Source: Psychromonas sp. CNPT3
GTDB taxonomy: Bacteria > Pseudomonadota > Gammaproteobacteria > Enterobacterales > Psychromonadaceae
Reading direction: 5' to 3'
DNA length: 64,000 nt
NCBI RefSeq assembly: GCF_000153405.2
Contig: NC_020802.1
Span: forward strand, 1,631,883 to 1,695,882
The notes beneath the pieces were generated by a model, which was not told the origin of the DNA, did no database searches, and saw only the letters and a list, made by a program, of their open reading frames with translations. This document shows positions 10,120 to 19,400 of this stretch, one piece after another. Within the stretch, counting starts at the first letter, position 1; each line of letters begins with the position of its first letter. A program made the position numbers and the translations under genes.

Positions 10120-11100
10120 ATGAAATTAAATAAAAAAGCACTTGTACTCGGTGGGAGCTTATTATTTGCAATGGGATCGAGCAGCGTTTTTGCAACGACC
10201 ATTTTAAAATTAAGCCATAACCAAACACGCACACATCCCGTGCATAAAGCAATGATGTATATGGCACAAGCAGCTCAAAATTATTCTCATGGTGATTTAG
10301 TCATTCGTATTTACCCGGATGCACAATTAGGGACACAACGGGAATCTCTTGAGTTACTACAAAATGGTGCGATTGCCATGGCTAAATCTAATGCATCTGA
10401 ATTAGAAGCCTTTGCTCCCGCTTATGGCGTGTTTAACCTCCCTTATATCTTTAAAGATAGAGCGCATTACTACCGTGTTATGCAAGGCTCTGTGGGTGAA
10501 GGCATTTTAAAATCATCTGAAGCTCAAGGCTTTATTGGTTTAACTTATTATGATGCCGGTGCTCGTAGCTTTTATGCAAAAAAAGCAATTCGTACGCCCG
10601 CTGATTTAATGGGCTTAAAAGTAAGAGTACAACCTAGTCAAAGTGCAATTGCCATGGTTAAAGCGCTGGGTGGCAATCCAACACCGCTTGCATATGGTGA
10701 GTTATACACCGCCTTACAACAAGGCGTTGTTGATGCAGCAGAAAACAACATTACGGCTCTTACTTTAAATAGACACGGTGAAGTGGCTAAATTTAGTAGC
10801 TTAGATGAGCATACTATGGTGCCCGATGTTCTTGTTATCTCTACTAAAGTTTGGAACAGTTTATCAGCTGATAATCAAAGCGCATTGAAAAAAGCGTGTG
10901 ATGAATCTATGTTGAAAATGAAAAAACTTTGGGCAGAAACTGAAAAAGTTGAACGCTTAAAAGCTGAAAAAATGGGTGTTACTTTTATCACTGTTGATAA
11001 AGCCCCCTTTGTTAAGGCAGTGCAGCCAATGATCAAAAAATTAACAGAAAACAACCCTAAACTCGCAAAAATAGTAGAAGAAATTAATCGATTACGTTAA
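10120..11100 (+). CDS. TRAP transporter substrate-binding protein (DctP family)
   Basis: The ~326-residue protein starts with a Sec signal peptide (MKLNKKALVLGG, hydrophobic core, then a predicted cut after VFA near residue 26). A complete DctP solute-binding domain follows. Family features include the GxxxxExxxxGxxxMxxSN-like region near residues 75-95 and the conserved arginine segment LMGLKVRVQPS, whose Arg usually contacts the substrate carboxylate. It delivers the substrate to the DctQM permease encoded divergently. A GTG at 10117 is possible, but the ATG at 10120 has better spacing from AAAGG. A uronate ligand is inferred from the neighbours. Confidence 0.93.
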   Translation: MKLNKKALVLGGSLLFAMGSSSVFATTILKLSHNQTRTHPVHKAMMYMAQAAQNYSHGDLVIRIYPDAQLGTQRESLELLQNGAIAMAKSNASELEAFAPAYGVFNLPYIFKDRAHYYRVMQGSVGEGILKSSEAQGFIGLTYYDAGARSFYAKKAIRTPADLMGLKVRVQPSQSAIAMVKALGGNPTPLAYGELYTALQQGVVDAAENNITALTLNRHGEVAKFSSLDEHTMVPDVLVISTKVWNSLSADNQSALKKACDESMLKMKKLWAETEKVERLKAEKMGVTFITVDKAPFVKAVQPMIKKLTENNPKLAKIVEEINRLR

Positions 11101-11109
11101 GATCGAGCG

Positions 11110-11138
11110 GCGAAATTGGTAAACCAATTTCGCCCTTT
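11110..11138 (+). promoter_or_regulatory. Second UxuR-type operator embedded in a hairpin between dctP and uxuR
   Basis: GCGAAATTGGT and ACCAATTTCGC flank AA, giving an 11-bp inverted repeat whose core equals the operator at 9986-10001. As RNA it folds to a 10-bp stem with a TAAA loop followed by CCTTTTAT. It could therefore act as a weak terminator after dctP as well as an operator in front of uxuR. Confidence 0.7.
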
Positions 11139-11164
11139 TATCCCAACGCAAATAGCACAAGGCA

Positions 11165-11929
11165 ATGACTCAGATGTTTTCATATAAACCTAAAAGATTA
11201 TACCAAGAAATTGGATTCAAATTACATGATGACTTATTACAAGGTAAATATAAAATAGGCGACAAATTACCACCTGAGCGTGTTATTTCTGAACTCTTTA
11301 ATGTCAGCCGTACGGTAGTACGTGAAGCATTGATCATGCTTGAATTATCTGGACTGATAGATGTGCGTAAAGGATCGGGGGTTTATATTATTAAATTGCC
11401 ATCAGCCGAAATGCCCCGGACACCTGAACTGCTTGATGATATAGGCCCGTTTGAAATGATCCAAGCGCGTCAATTAATTGAAAGTAATATTGCAGAATTT
11501 GCAGCCACACAAGTCACTAAAAGTGATATTTCTAAAATGAAAAAAGCATTACAACTTGAACGTTTAGAAATAAATTCTGGCAGCGTAAAACACAGTGGCG
11601 ATAAACTCTTCCATCAACTTATTGCGCAAGCAACACAAAATAGTATTTTGGTTGATATGCTCGAAAGCCTATGGACTTTAAGAGAAAAAAGCCCCATGTG
11701 GAAACAACTCCATGCTCGAATAGCAAAACAAGAATACCGTACAGAATGGTTAAACGATCACGCCAGAATTCTGTCGGCATTACAAAAACGTGATCCTCAA
11801 GAAGCAAAAAAAGCCATGAATCAACATCTTGAAAATGTTAAAAACTCTCTTTTAGCATTATCTAATGTTGATGATCCTAATTTTGATGGCTATTTGTTTC
11901 AAGCAAACCCTATTGACATCATCAAATAA
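11165..11929 (+). CDS. uxuR: GntR/FadR-family transcriptional regulator of hexuronate genes (UxuR/ExuR-like)
   Basis: The 254-residue protein has an N-terminal winged helix-turn-helix (about residues 8-78, with LPPERVISELFNVSRTVVREAL and a KGSGVYI wing) and a C-terminal all-helical FCD ligand domain. The DNA-binding part is nearly superposable on E. coli UxuR. Two matching operator palindromes flank dctP, one directly upstream of this gene, suggesting autoregulation and control of both divergent arms. In E. coli, fructuronate is the usual ligand of UxuR. It lies between dctP and uxuA on the same strand. UxuR versus ExuR cannot be separated by eye. Confidence 0.88.
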   Translation: MTQMFSYKPKRLYQEIGFKLHDDLLQGKYKIGDKLPPERVISELFNVSRTVVREALIMLELSGLIDVRKGSGVYIIKLPSAEMPRTPELLDDIGPFEMIQARQLIESNIAEFAATQVTKSDISKMKKALQLERLEINSGSVKHSGDKLFHQLIAQATQNSILVDMLESLWTLREKSPMWKQLHARIAKQEYRTEWLNDHARILSALQKRDPQEAKKAMNQHLENVKNSLLALSNVDDPNFDGYLFQANPIDIIK

Positions 11930-11977
11930 TAAAAACGATTATTGATAGATATAAACTCTCTTTTTAAGGAAATAATA

Positions 11978-13156
11978 ATGCTACAAACTTGGCGCTGGTA
12001 TGGACCTAATGATCCCGTTTCTCTTCAACATGTACGCCAATCAGGTGCCACGGGCATTGTAAATGCATTGCACCATATTAAAAATGGTGACGTTTGGTCT
12101 ACAAAAGAAATACAACAACGTAAAAAAATCATCGAAGAGATGGGCATGACCTGGTCTGTGGTTGAAAGTGTGCCAGTGCATGAAGATATCAAAACACGCA
12201 GTGGTCATTATCAGCAGTATATTAATAACTACAAAGAAAGTTTAAAAAACTTGGCAGAAGCCGGTATTAAAACCGTCTGCTACAACTTTATGCCAGTATT
12301 AGATTGGACACGTACCGATCTTGATTTTGAAATAGAAGATGGCTCAACAGCCCTACGCTTTGATAATACAGCCTTTCTCGCTTTTGAGCTGTATATCTTA
12401 AAACGTCAAGGCGCTATTGAGAGTTACTCCAAAGAAACGCAAGCTCTTGCTTATGCTTATTATCAAAAAATGAATGCCGATGATATTGCAAAACTAACGT
12501 CAAACATCATTGCCGGCCTACCTGGTGCGGAAGAAGGTTATAGCTTAGAAGAATTTCAGGCGCAATTAAATAAATATAAAGATATCGACAAAAATGTCTT
12601 ACGACAAAATTTGGTGTCTTTTTTAAAAGAATTAATGCCGACATGTGAGCAATACGGTTTATGCCTCGCCATCCATCCCGATGATCCACCACGCTCCATT
12701 TTAGGTCTACCTCGTATTTTATCGAGCCTAGATGATTTCGCTTGGCTTATTAAACAAATACCTAGCAAACAAAATGGTTTAACGATGTGTACCGGATCCT
12801 TTGGCGTAAGCGAAGGCAATAATTTACTTAAGATCTTCCAAAGTTTTGCCGATCGCATCTACTTTATACATTTGCGCTCAACGCAGCGAGAAGCAGACAG
12901 CCTTAATTTTTATGAGGCAAATCATCTTGAAGGTGATGTCGATATGTACGCTATCGTACTTGAGATATTAAAAGAAGAAAAACGCCGCACCGATGCTGGA
13001 GATTTAAACCCTATTCCGATGCGCCCAGATCATGGCCATCAAATGCTCGATGACTTAAATAAAAAGACGAACCCAGGTTATTCAGCTATCGGTCGTTTGA
13101 AGGGACTTGCAGAGCTTCGAGGCCTTGAATTTGCCCTTAAGCGCGCTTTCTTTTAA
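11978..13156 (+). CDS. uxuA: Mannonate dehydratase
   Basis: The ~392-residue protein is collinear with E. coli UxuA (394). It dehydrates D-mannonate to 2-keto-3-deoxygluconate using Fe2+/Mn2+ in the cytoplasm. Landmarks are the start [14 protein letters not shown], the [13 protein letters not shown] block, [23 protein letters not shown] and the C-terminal [13 protein letters not shown]. The frame opens at a TTG at 11942, but the ATG at 11978 aligns with the family start and has AAGGA seven bases upstream. It ends the dctP-uxuR-uxuA arm and is followed by a strong terminator. Genes for the next steps (kdgK, eda) are not in the window. Confidence 0.96.
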   Translation: MLQTWRWYGPNDPVSLQHVRQSGATGIVNALHHIKNGDVWSTKEIQQRKKIIEEMGMTWSVVESVPVHEDIKTRSGHYQQYINNYKESLKNLAEAGIKTVCYNFMPVLDWTRTDLDFEIEDGSTALRFDNTAFLAFELYILKRQGAIESYSKETQALAYAYYQKMNADDIAKLTSNIIAGLPGAEEGYSLEEFQAQLNKYKDIDKNVLRQNLVSFLKELMPTCEQYGLCLAIHPDDPPRSILGLPRILSSLDDFAWLIKQIPSKQNGLTMCTGSFGVSEGNNLLKIFQSFADRIYFIHLRSTQREADSLNFYEANHLEGDVDMYAIVLEILKEEKRRTDAGDLNPIPMRPDHGHQMLDDLNKKTNPGYSAIGRLKGLAELRGLEFALKRAFF

Positions 13157-13186
13157 ACGTAATATACAAAGAAGCGTTTTTACTGA

Positions 13187-13229
13187 CCCTCAATAATGGA
13201 AAAGCTATTTTTTATTGAGGGTTTTTTTT
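13187..13229 (+). terminator. Rho-independent terminator after uxuA
   Basis: CCCTCAATAA and TTATTGAGGG form a 10-bp stem around a ~15-nt loop, followed by eight T residues. It separates uxuA from the convergent condensin-like operon. Confidence 0.9.
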
Positions 13230-13235
13230 AGACTT

Positions 13236-14099
13236 TTATAATGAAAAGAGGGATAACGCCAAATTTTTAGCTAACATATGCTCTTGCTGTAACGTCTTTT
13301 GCGTACTTTTCATGGCATCATAAGCATTTTGACACGATAAGGGTAAGGACGTTTGTTGATCAAGCCACCTCTTACTCTCCCTTTGCATGATCCATTCTTG
13401 CTCAATACCACGTAACGACGAATTTAAAGCCGTTAAATCCTCAATACCTAACCACTGTGTCGCGCCACTATTTAATGCCATTTGTGATCCTGCTGGATCT
13501 AAATCGCCAAAAAAGATTAAACGATTCGTTTGCTTAAAGCGCCTGAAAAACAGATACGAATAATGGGTGTTATTGCTCGGTTTGATATCACCTCGATATA
13601 AAAACAAGGCGTTCTTTAAACTCTCTGGTAGATTTAATAGCGCCAAGTTACCCATGACTTCTAAGTTTTCAACCATAATAATATGCGAGTGTTGCACCGA
13701 TTTTATGTCCGATGCGCACACGATAATACCTTGTGCATTAATATCGGGAAGCGTGTATGTTTGCTGGTTTAAACATAATAAATTTAAACTGTTGAGCAGT
13801 ATATAATCGTGATTAACAGCTAATGCATTGAATTTTTCATCTTTAAACTCCCCAGCTTGGCTTACTCGTTTGCCTTTTTCAGGGTACTTATCAATAAAAA
13901 AATTTAACTGCTCATCAGCAATGAGTCGCTGTTTTAATTTTTCAATGTCATGCGCATTAAAATAAAAAAATTTGCCTTGTAACTCGCCAAAATAATACTT
14001 ATCAAAAAGCGCTTGAGATAAAGGGCTCTTTTTAATTTTATTTTTAAGGGCCCCCCTAAAATTATTTTGGCAGTATTTATAAAGACTGCGACTTATCAT
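13236..14099 (-). CDS. JetD/MksG-like Toprim nuclease (DUF2220-type) of a condensin-like operon
   Basis: The C-terminal half of this 287-residue protein shows the two Toprim signatures of the JetD/MksG family. These are a VENLE acidic segment (Glu144, Glu147) and FFGDLDPAGSQMAL with Asp199-x-Asp201. In Wadjet systems JetD cuts circular plasmid DNA after loop extrusion by the condensin subunits. The N-terminal ~120 residues probably correspond to the DNA-binding part, but I cannot name a domain there. It is the last of five leftward genes and starts one base after the membrane-protein gene ends. It is shorter than typical JetD (about 350-400 residues), so it may lack part of the N-terminal arm. 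Function is inferred from motifs and context. Confidence 0.75.
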   Translation of the reverse strand: MISRSLYKYCQNNFRGALKNKIKKSPLSQALFDKYYFGELQGKFFYFNAHDIEKLKQRLIADEQLNFFIDKYPEKGKRVSQAGEFKDEKFNALAVNHDYILLNSLNLLCLNQQTYTLPDINAQGIIVCASDIKSVQHSHIIMVENLEVMGNLALLNLPESLKNALFLYRGDIKPSNNTHYSYLFFRRFKQTNRLIFFGDLDPAGSQMALNSGATQWLGIEDLTALNSSLRGIEQEWIMQRESKRWLDQQTSLPLSCQNAYDAMKSTQKTLQQEHMLAKNLALSLFSL

Positions 14100-14100
14100 C

Positions 14101-14568
14101 TTATTTGCTTTGGATATTAATGATCATGCCATCGACGACATAAAGCTGGTAAAAGGTACCTATCTTGTCAAAAAAACCTTCGTTACCCGCACTATAATTA
14201 TAAAGATATGGGTTCAGTACTATTTTATCAATTTTAAGCTCTTTGCCACCGATCTTGATCAGCATGTGCTCTGCGCGTGCTTCAGGGCCTTTAATATATT
14301 CACGAGACATTAACGGGCCACTCACAATTTCACAGTTTTCAGAGGTGCATTGTGCTTGCTGCGCCGTCAATATATTAAAGGTATAGCCGACACTGACCAC
14401 CAATAAATAAGTAAACACAGGGATAAATAAAATTCCGGCTAAATAATCTTTTAATTGCAACATCTTGCGGAGGGTATAAAGCTTTCTTAATAAGCCAATT
14501 AAAAAACCTAATAAGATCAAGTTTAAGATGATCAAGATAGGCGTTGAGGTCGAGTAAAGTAGTTGCAT
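14101..14568 (-). CDS. Small membrane protein inside the condensin-like operon, unknown function
   Basis: The 155-residue protein has two predicted membrane segments (about residues 9-27 and 43-66). A soluble domain of about 85 residues with two cysteines in CTSENC follows, probably on the periplasmic side; it is rich in beta-type sequence. I recognise no family. It begins 13 nt after the MksF/JetA-like gene and ends one base before the Toprim gene, so it is translated with them. A membrane subunit is not part of the Wadjet jetABCD set as I know it. It could be an anchor, a sensor or an unrelated passenger. Confidence 0.7.
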   Translation of the reverse strand: MQLLYSTSTPILIILNLILLGFLIGLLRKLYTLRKMLQLKDYLAGILFIPVFTYLLVVSVGYTFNILTAQQAQCTSENCEIVSGPLMSREYIKGPEARAEHMLIKIGGKELKIDKIVLNPYLYNYSAGNEGFFDKIGTFYQLYVVDGMIINIQSK

Positions 14569-14581
14569 ATTTAATGTTTCT

Positions 14582-15823
14582 CTATTTTAAAACGATAACA
14601 ATATCGCTATAACTATAATTGGCAGTGGTACCAGGTACCACTACACCTTTGGGTTTAATGTCCAATGCATTTTGCTGCTCAAGCGTTAGTTTACAATAAC
14701 AACTAAACACCAGTTCAACCCATTGCGTCGGACAAATTTCTTTGTTTATTTGAGCCCATAACAACAGATTAGTTTTCCAAAAATCCACGGCTGAAACTGC
14801 TTGCGCAGATGTGATAGCCTGCTCAAACAATAATTCGGCTTGATCTTCAAAATAATCATAATGTGACGGTGCGAGTTCAATTGGCGCCATTTCAACGCGA
14901 TTAACCTCGCGTTTTTTTATTTGTGGCGCACTACTTTGTTTACGTAATGACTGCACAATATTAATCAATGCATCTTCTAACGCACTATTTTTGACGTCAA
15001 CGTAGCTTTTAAGTGTTAATCGAGGCGAGAATTTTAAGCGTTTATCTAAATTGCTATCCTCATACAAAGTATCGCTAAGCTCAAATTCTGGATGTTGACG
15101 TAAATAACGCGCCATATTACGCAGTAAGCTGGCTTGTTTTTCATCGTGACGTAAACGAAATAAACTTAAGCGCATATTATCAATAATAAAACGCAAACGT
15201 GGCAAGGTTTGATTAAACCAGTAAATAAATCCACTTATTTTACGTGCAAACTCAGTAGGACACGCCCAATCACTCCATTCATAACAGCTTTCAGGATCTA
15301 TTTGCTGTAACTCGGTGAGTAATTTTTGCGCATAATTTAAAGCTTTTTCATTTTCGCGCACTTTCGCGCTTAATGAACTCACAAACCCAAACTGACTTGA
15401 GATAGCATAATGCATGTTATCCAAGCTCACGTTGAGGTTATCTTTGGCGTCATAAAAGAGATCATCAAGCTGATCCAAATAATACTGAGCATCATCATAA
15501 AGCTTGCTCTGCACAGATAATCGATAATCGTGCACCGTATCATCTAAGACATCGATAACTTTACCCATGTCCGTTAACTGCCGATAACTACTCTGTTTAC
15601 GCATTAAGCGGTTTAACATGCGCTTAAGCTCAGCCGTTAAACGGTACTCACCCGGCTCATCATCCGGGCGTAATAAACCTTTTTTATGCAAGATATTTAT
15701 CTGCCGAATATCTTGCATGTCCATGCTGATAGAGCCATAGACATAAGCCTCAGCAATCATTTTATCATGACAGCCAATATGTCTTAGTAGTTCAGCGACT
15801 TGCCCTGCATCATAACCCGCCAT
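14582..15823 (-). CDS. JetA/MksF-like kleisin subunit (putative)
   Basis: The 413-residue protein is mostly helical, with a winged-helix-like N-terminus (through about residue 70, including NILHKKGLLRPDDEPGEYRLT). A long helical/coiled central part follows and then a C-terminal domain. No single motif is diagnostic. The call rests on its size, its architecture and its position next to a DUF4194-like gene and an SMC-like ATPase gene, as in mksFEB and jetABC. Its start overlaps the preceding stop by one base (TAATG). The role would be to bridge the ATPase heads as a kleisin. It is too diverged for me to assign DUF3375 with certainty. Confidence 0.62.
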   Translation of the reverse strand: MAGYDAGQVAELLRHIGCHDKMIAEAYVYGSISMDMQDIRQINILHKKGLLRPDDEPGEYRLTAELKRMLNRLMRKQSSYRQLTDMGKVIDVLDDTVHDYRLSVQSKLYDDAQYYLDQLDDLFYDAKDNLNVSLDNMHYAISSQFGFVSSLSAKVRENEKALNYAQKLLTELQQIDPESCYEWSDWACPTEFARKISGFIYWFNQTLPRLRFIIDNMRLSLFRLRHDEKQASLLRNMARYLRQHPEFELSDTLYEDSNLDKRLKFSPRLTLKSYVDVKNSALEDALINIVQSLRKQSSAPQIKKREVNRVEMAPIELAPSHYDYFEDQAELLFEQAITSAQAVSAVDFWKTNLLLWAQINKEICPTQWVELVFSCYCKLTLEQQNALDIKPKGVVVPGTTANYSYSDIVIVLK

Positions 15824-16446
15824 TAAAAGAGTAACTCTTCTTGTTGATGGGCATCATTTTCGGGCAGCTCAATACTCTCCGCATCATTTAAAAATTCAAT
15901 TAATAAATAAATAATATCAAAGCGCGCCGTACCATAATAACGACTGCTACCACTATTTTTACGCACTAAATAGCCCATTTCTTCAAGCTTATGAAACACT
16001 AAGCCTAACTGCTCTCTTGACTCTAGCTTATTAGTTTTAAACGGTTTCAATGTCGTTAAGTGGCGAAGTTGTTCGCGCAGTGTCTGGTCATGCTCAAACG
16101 GGTCAAATAATTCATTAATATTGATCACCGATTTTGCGCGCACCGGAAAATCGGTTTGTGTGGCCATTAAAAGTAACTCTAAAAACTCCACGAGCGGACG
16201 AAACACCCCGCGTAATTCACTAAATAAAGCGCTAAGTTCGGCTTTATTAGAGTCATCAACACTTTGAAAGGTACAATAGTAGGCATCTGCACTCTCTAAA
16301 TACGTTAAATCCCGGTCTAAATTAAGCAGAAAATCAGTGACTTTTTCTTTGTTTTCAGAGGATTTTAAATATTCAAATTCATCGCTCATTGCCGTTTCAC
16401 AAATGATAGCGCCACTGAGCAGTTTTTGTACCGTTTGTTTAAACAT
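15823..16446 (-). CDS. JetB/MksE-like accessory subunit (DUF4194-like, putative)
   Basis: The 207-residue protein has the size and layout of JetB/MksE, the KITE-type winged-helix subunit that binds the kleisin. It starts with LLSGAIIC, resembling the LL-x-G-x-I opening of DUF4194. It has a middle LELLLMATQTDF helix and a C-terminal winged helix (LESREQLGLVFHKLEEMGYL, then a wing and SRYYGTARFDI). Its ATG overlaps the end of the ATPase gene by 8 bp, and its stop overlaps the next start, indicating tight coupling. The call is by resemblance and context. Confidence 0.65.
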   Translation of the reverse strand: MFKQTVQKLLSGAIICETAMSDEFEYLKSSENKEKVTDFLLNLDRDLTYLESADAYYCTFQSVDDSNKAELSALFSELRGVFRPLVEFLELLLMATQTDFPVRAKSVININELFDPFEHDQTLREQLRHLTTLKPFKTNKLESREQLGLVFHKLEEMGYLVRKNSGSSRYYGTARFDIIYLLIEFLNDAESIELPENDAHQQEELLF

Positions 16447-19400
16447 TATCTAACTCCTCTACCACGACCTTATTTTTACGCAACGCCAGCAATTCATCTA
16501 AGCGCGATGTTGGGATCTCGGCATGATAAATTTTATTATCTTTTAATTTATAATGACGATGATATAACGACAATATATGCCTGTCTGTTGACGGTGAAGC
16601 CGATAATATTGAGATGTGATTCGCATTAAACATTTTAAGTAATAAATCGATGTTTTCCGCGGCCAATTCACCGAGCTCATCCACCGGTAATATGATCTGT
16701 GACGCATGCTCATCATTGCCTCTGAGCATGCCTAATATCCCGGCAAAAAGTGATAGCATGGCTAAATAAGACAGCCCTGTAGAGCTGATTTTTTTAAGTT
16801 GTCTTGCATTGCGAGCATGTTTCAACTGCCCTTTTTCTAAAATGCTAAATTCAATATCAAATAACTGCTCAAGCTCTAAAACAAAGCCCTCACTGGGTAA
16901 ATAAGAAGCTAATTTTTGCATGGCGTACACTAAATCATCAGGGATCTCGCCACTGCCTTCGCGGAGCTCATCTCTATATTTTTCAAACAAGGTCGAAAAC
17001 TGCTGTAAAGGGCCCCAATATTCAAGCTCTTCTTGTTTCATTACCGTATAGACATTGATATCGGCTAACGCTTCAAAACTGGCTAATGCCGTCACATTTT
17101 TAGACAATAATTTACCAATACTTTTTATGCGTTGACCAAAATTCTTAATATGCTGATAAAATTCATTGATCATATTGGCATTAATGGTCACCAACTGGTA
17201 AGTGTTTTTTTGCTTTTGCGCTGCACTACTCAACAGATCTGCAATGGCACTTCGGTACTTAAATAAGGTGCGAGCACCTTGGAATTGGTCATTATCACTC
17301 AGTAATGCCTGCCAATTTTCATATAACTCACTGCTTGAATGATCTTTTCTAAACTTTTCAGTAAAGCCTTTTAGCTCGCCTGCAAGGCGTTTTTCAACCC
17401 CTTTAAACTGCTCCAGCCAATCAAAACAAAAGCTGACACTTAAATCTGCTTCATTATTTGGCTCCAGCTCATTGCTTTGTAAGGCAATGCCGTGTTTTTC
17501 ACAATTCTCTTGGCTTTCTCTCAGCTGATACAACAGATCCTCTGTGGTGCGCAATTGCGTAATATATTTTTTAAGTCGCTGATGCAGCGTTTTAATTTGT
17601 GTGTTTTTTTCAATCAAAAGCTCTTCTAAGCTATTTTGAAAACCGCGTAACTCGATATTACGATTTTGATTTACTTCGAGCAATTGAGGCAGATGCACAT
17701 AGCGTTGACTCATAAATTGTTCATATTCACGCGCTTTACGTGCCCATACCGCGCATTTTTCAAGCTCTGTTTCTAATTTTGTGCGTTGTACATTACATTT
17801 ATCGACTTCACCATCGGGATCTATCTCTTGTAACGCAGTATTTTTTTGCTTTTTATGTTCGCTAAGGCGCGCCTTAACATTGCTTTCTATTTCTTGGTGT
17901 TGCGCGCTTAATTGGCTTAGTTGGCTATCTCTATCAGACTCCACCACCATGCGTTGCTCTAACATTAGATTTTGTAGATCATGACGTTCATCTTGCTCAG
18001 TTTCTGCAAAGCTTTGCATTTTCTGTTGATGCGCTTTTATCTCACTTTTTAGTGAGGTCACTGACACGTCTAATGCCTTTGCACTCTCTTTTTGCATGCG
18101 TATTTTTTTGGCTTGAATATTTTGCTGTTGTACTTTTAACTGCTGTAATTTCAGCTGATTTTGTTGCTCTTTTTGTGACGCTTCAAAAATGTTAATTTTT
18201 TGCGCATCTATCTGCTTATTTATCTGCGTAAGCTGCTCTTCAAGATTACTAAGCATCGCAACATGCGAGATTATTTTAGCCTCTAACGTATTTAATTTTT
18301 CACGAAGCTCAGTTTCATTTAGCTGTAGGTCATTTTCCTGCAACACTTGCAGGTCCAGTTGCAAACCATATAATGTATCGCTTTGTTGTTTCCATTGAGG
18401 CGCTAAATCAGTGCGTCTTAATTGCTCTGTTGATAGTACTCGGCCAATGTTATCCTTCCATTGACTCGCAAGTGGCTCATTGCTTAAAAAATATTGTAAC
18501 GAGCCTGCTTGTGGGAGTAATTGCATCTCTACTTCAAAACATTGCTCACGCAACTTAAGCAGTTCACGATTTTCTTTTTTATGCTTATCGAGTAACGTTT
18601 CACGTTGCTTTTCAAGGGTAGTTAAATGACTTTGTAACGAGACATTATTTTGTAAATGTACATTTTGATTTTCATGACAAAGATTTAAGTCATTCTGATT
18701 TGTTTCTAATACAGCCAACAGCTGCGCATCTAGTTGCGGATTTTGTTGCGCGCTCAATATTTTTTCAAGCTTAAGTTCAAGCGCTTGCGCATGCAGATTT
18801 AACTTTAAATGCGTTTCATGTAATTGCTGATTTAACGTTAATAATTGCGTTTGGTAAGTATCATTTATTTTTAAAAGTTGCTTATTTACCTGCTCTTTGA
18901 TATTTGCAGTTTGCGCTTGATTAGCACTGATATCTTGTAAATGTTGCAGTTTAAGTACTTGCGTCAGTTTTTCAAATTTGCCTTGTATTTTACTGACATT
19001 ACCTTCAAAGGCATCAATAATGGCATTCACTTCTTGTAACTGTTGCTCTATGTTACCGACTTGATCTGCGCGTACTTGAAAACTGGCAGCATCCTTTTCA
19101 TCAAACGTCCATTTGTCACTTTCTAACAAATCGATACGGCTTTGATCCGCTTCAATTAACGCGTTAAGTTGTGCTATCTCTTGGCGAAATTGTTTTGAAC
19201 TTTCCTCTAATTGTATTTCTAAGCGATCTAGACTCTCTCTCGCTTGTTGTTTTTCTGTTTTACGCTCGGCTTGCACTTCTTCTAAATTTTTCTGGTGCGC
19301 CACAATTTCAACATGTAGATGCTGTAATTTAACCAATAAACTATCTAATTGCGTAAAATCGGTTTGCCAAACTTTAATCTTTTCCGCTACTTTTTGAATA

